Source of the DNA: an uncultured Collinsella sp.
Lineage (GTDB): Bacteria; Actinomycetota; Coriobacteriia; Coriobacteriales; Coriobacteriaceae
Direction: 5' to 3'
DNA: 7,024 bases
Assembly (NCBI GenBank): GCA_900554455.1
Contig: USHT01000053.1
Coordinates: 1-7,024 of the forward strand
Shown here: one piece after another, positions 6,176-7,024 of the stretch
Layout: the number at the start of each line of letters is the position of its first letter
How positions within the stretch are numbered: position 1 is the stretch's first letter
The notes under the pieces: model-generated
The model's input: only the letters and a program-made list of their open reading frames with translations
Told to the model about the DNA's origin: nothing
The model's database searches: none
Position numbers and translations under genes: made by a program

Positions 6176-6545
6176 CGAAACAACCTGCCCCATTACGCTG
6201 AGCGTTGCCGGTGATCCGCGTTTTGCGCGCTTGGTGCGCATGACGGCCGCCAACGTCGGCGCCCTGTGCTCTATGTCCGTCGATCGCATCGAGGATATCC
6301 GCATGGCTGCCGAGGAGGCCTTCATCTTTGGGTGCACCGCGGTCGATTGCGACGATATCTCGATCAAATTCGATGTCGACGAATCTCATGTGGGAATGAC
6401 CTTTACCTTTGGCGATCAGGCGACTGTCGATGAGGATGACCAGGCTGCCGTGTATGCCGAACTCATTCTTGCAAGCGTGTGCGATTCCTACGAAAAGACC
6501 GCGGCGCCCCTGACGCTTTCCCTCGACCTCAAGGCGGATATCTAA
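6168..6545 (+). CDS. degenerate RsbW-like anti-sigma factor (GHKL/HATPase_c_2 fold)
   Basis: A 125-residue cytoplasmic protein placed exactly where RsbW/SpoIIAB, the anti-sigma serine kinases, normally sit: directly before a SigB/SigF-type sigma gene (1-base gap). Residues 20-60 resemble the first helices of RsbW: ARLVRMTAANVGALCSM, then VDRIEDIRMAAEEAF, matching the 'I-E-D-I-K-x-A-V-x-E-A' N-box helix. The glutamate is kept (E50), but the Mg2+-binding asparagine of the N-box (E-A-C-T-N) aligns with F54. No D-x-G-x-G (G1) or later glycine-rich ATP-lid box is visible; the region after residue 80 is FGDQATVDEDDQAA. It may therefore bind sigma without kinase activity, or bind no ATP. The protein is slightly shorter than RsbW (about 145-160 residues). 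Family assignment rests on the helix pattern plus context and is moderately secure; loss of kinase activity is inference. Confidence 0.7.
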   Translation: MSSETTCPITLSVAGDPRFARLVRMTAANVGALCSMSVDRIEDIRMAAEEAFIFGCTAVDCDDISIKFDVDESHVGMTFTFGDQATVDEDDQAAVYAELILASVCDSYEKTAAPLTLSLDLKADI

Positions 6546-6546
6546 T

Positions 6547-7024
6547 ATGACCGAACGTTCCCGGAGCGGTAAGACCGCTTGGGACAAGGAGAAAACCCGC
6601 GAGCTGTTTCGTCGCTACAAGGAGACCGGTGATCCGGATGCCCGCGAGCAACTCGTCATGTCCCACATGAACCTGGTAAGGTTTCTTGCCAACAAATTTA
6701 AGAACCGCGGTGAGCCGCTCGATGACCTTTTGCAGGTCGGCTATCTGGGCTTGCTCAAGGCTATCGACCGTTTTGATCCCGAGCGCGGACTCGAGTTCAC
6801 GACGTTTGCGACGCCCACTATCCTGGGCGAGATCAAACGCCATTTTCGCGACAAGGGTTGGAGCGTGCGCGTACCGCGTCGTCTGCAGGAGCTCTCGGCC
6901 AAGGTCAACCAGGCTACTGACAAACTTACCAACGAGCTGCAGCGTTCGCCCAAGGTTGAGGAGATCGCGGAGTATCTAGATGTGACTGTCGATGAGGTCC
7001 TCGAGGCCATGGAATCGTCTTCGG
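6547..7024 (+). CDS. sigB: SigB/SigF-family RNA polymerase sigma factor (3' partial)
   Basis: The first 159 residues of a group 3 sigma-70 factor; the frame is open to the window end. Region 2 is clear at about 41-110: MNLVRFLANKFKNRG, DDLLQVGYLGLLKAIDRFDP (core-binding helix 2.1-2.2), RGLEFTTFATPTILGEIKRH (2.3-2.4, -10 recognition) and RDKGWSVRVPRRLQEL at the 2/3 junction, the last very characteristic of SigB/SigF/SigG factors. Region 3 begins with TNELQRSPKVEEIAEYLDVTVDEV. Region 4 (-35 recognition) is beyond the window. ATG 6547 lies 1 base after the preceding stop; a weak AAGGCGGA (6531-6538) lies about 8 bases upstream, so coupling to the anti-sigma gene is likely. Family membership is secure. 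Whether it is a general stress (SigB) or another group 3 factor cannot be decided here; in a non-sporulating host SigB is the natural reading. Confidence 0.94.
   Translation, partial: MTERSRSGKTAWDKEKTRELFRRYKETGDPDAREQLVMSHMNLVRFLANKFKNRGEPLDDLLQVGYLGLLKAIDRFDPERGLEFTTFATPTILGEIKRHFRDKGWSVRVPRRLQELSAKVNQATDKLTNELQRSPKVEEIAEYLDVTVDEVLEAMESSS

Noticed and set aside
1..7024. CRISPR array, tRNA, rRNA or insertion sequence
   Set aside because: I found no regularly spaced direct repeats, cloverleaf-like segments, transposase frame or terminal inverted repeats. The only mobile-like signal is the single REP-like palindrome near 2310-2330.

Overview
The window is about 7 kb of compact, GC-rich bacterial DNA. 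Every supported gene lies on the + strand, and the gaps between genes are short (1 to about 100 bases). The combination of an RluD-type enzyme, a membrane glycosyltransferase, a minimal A24 peptidase, an HD-type dNTPase, RarA and a SigB-type locus, with the protein sequence style, suggests a Gram-positive anaerobe of the class Coriobacteriia (Collinsella-like). This taxonomic call is inference from recall and was not tested by a search.

Layout. Bases 2-913 hold the 3' part of an RluA/RluD-family 23S rRNA pseudouridine synthase (5' end outside the window). Bases 996-2291 encode a membrane family-2 glycosyltransferase with DAD, TED and QRMRW catalytic motifs. A strong hairpin with a REP-like loop (2300-2340) separates it from a 140-residue type IV prepilin-peptidase-like protein (2373-2795). 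Next come an HD-domain dNTP triphosphohydrolase (2827-4074) and the RarA/MgsA AAA+ ATPase (about 4135-5484). The 3' third is a stress-sigma locus: a one-TM coiled-coil DUF948-like protein (5585-6175), a small degenerate RsbW-like protein (6168-6545) overlapping it by 8 bases, and a SigB/SigF-type sigma factor (from 6547, running off the window).

How the genes may work together. The dNTPase and RarA both concern DNA replication (nucleotide pool and stalled forks) and sit next to each other. The last three genes are packed tightly enough to be one translationally coupled operon. This looks like an rsbV-rsbW-sigB locus in which the RsbV position is taken by a membrane-anchored coiled-coil protein and the RsbW-like kinase has lost its key ATP/Mg2+ residues. 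This is the most interesting biology in the window: a possible membrane-coupled variant of the partner-switching stress response. No IS element, CRISPR array, tRNA or rRNA is seen. Every gap between genes is under 105 bases.
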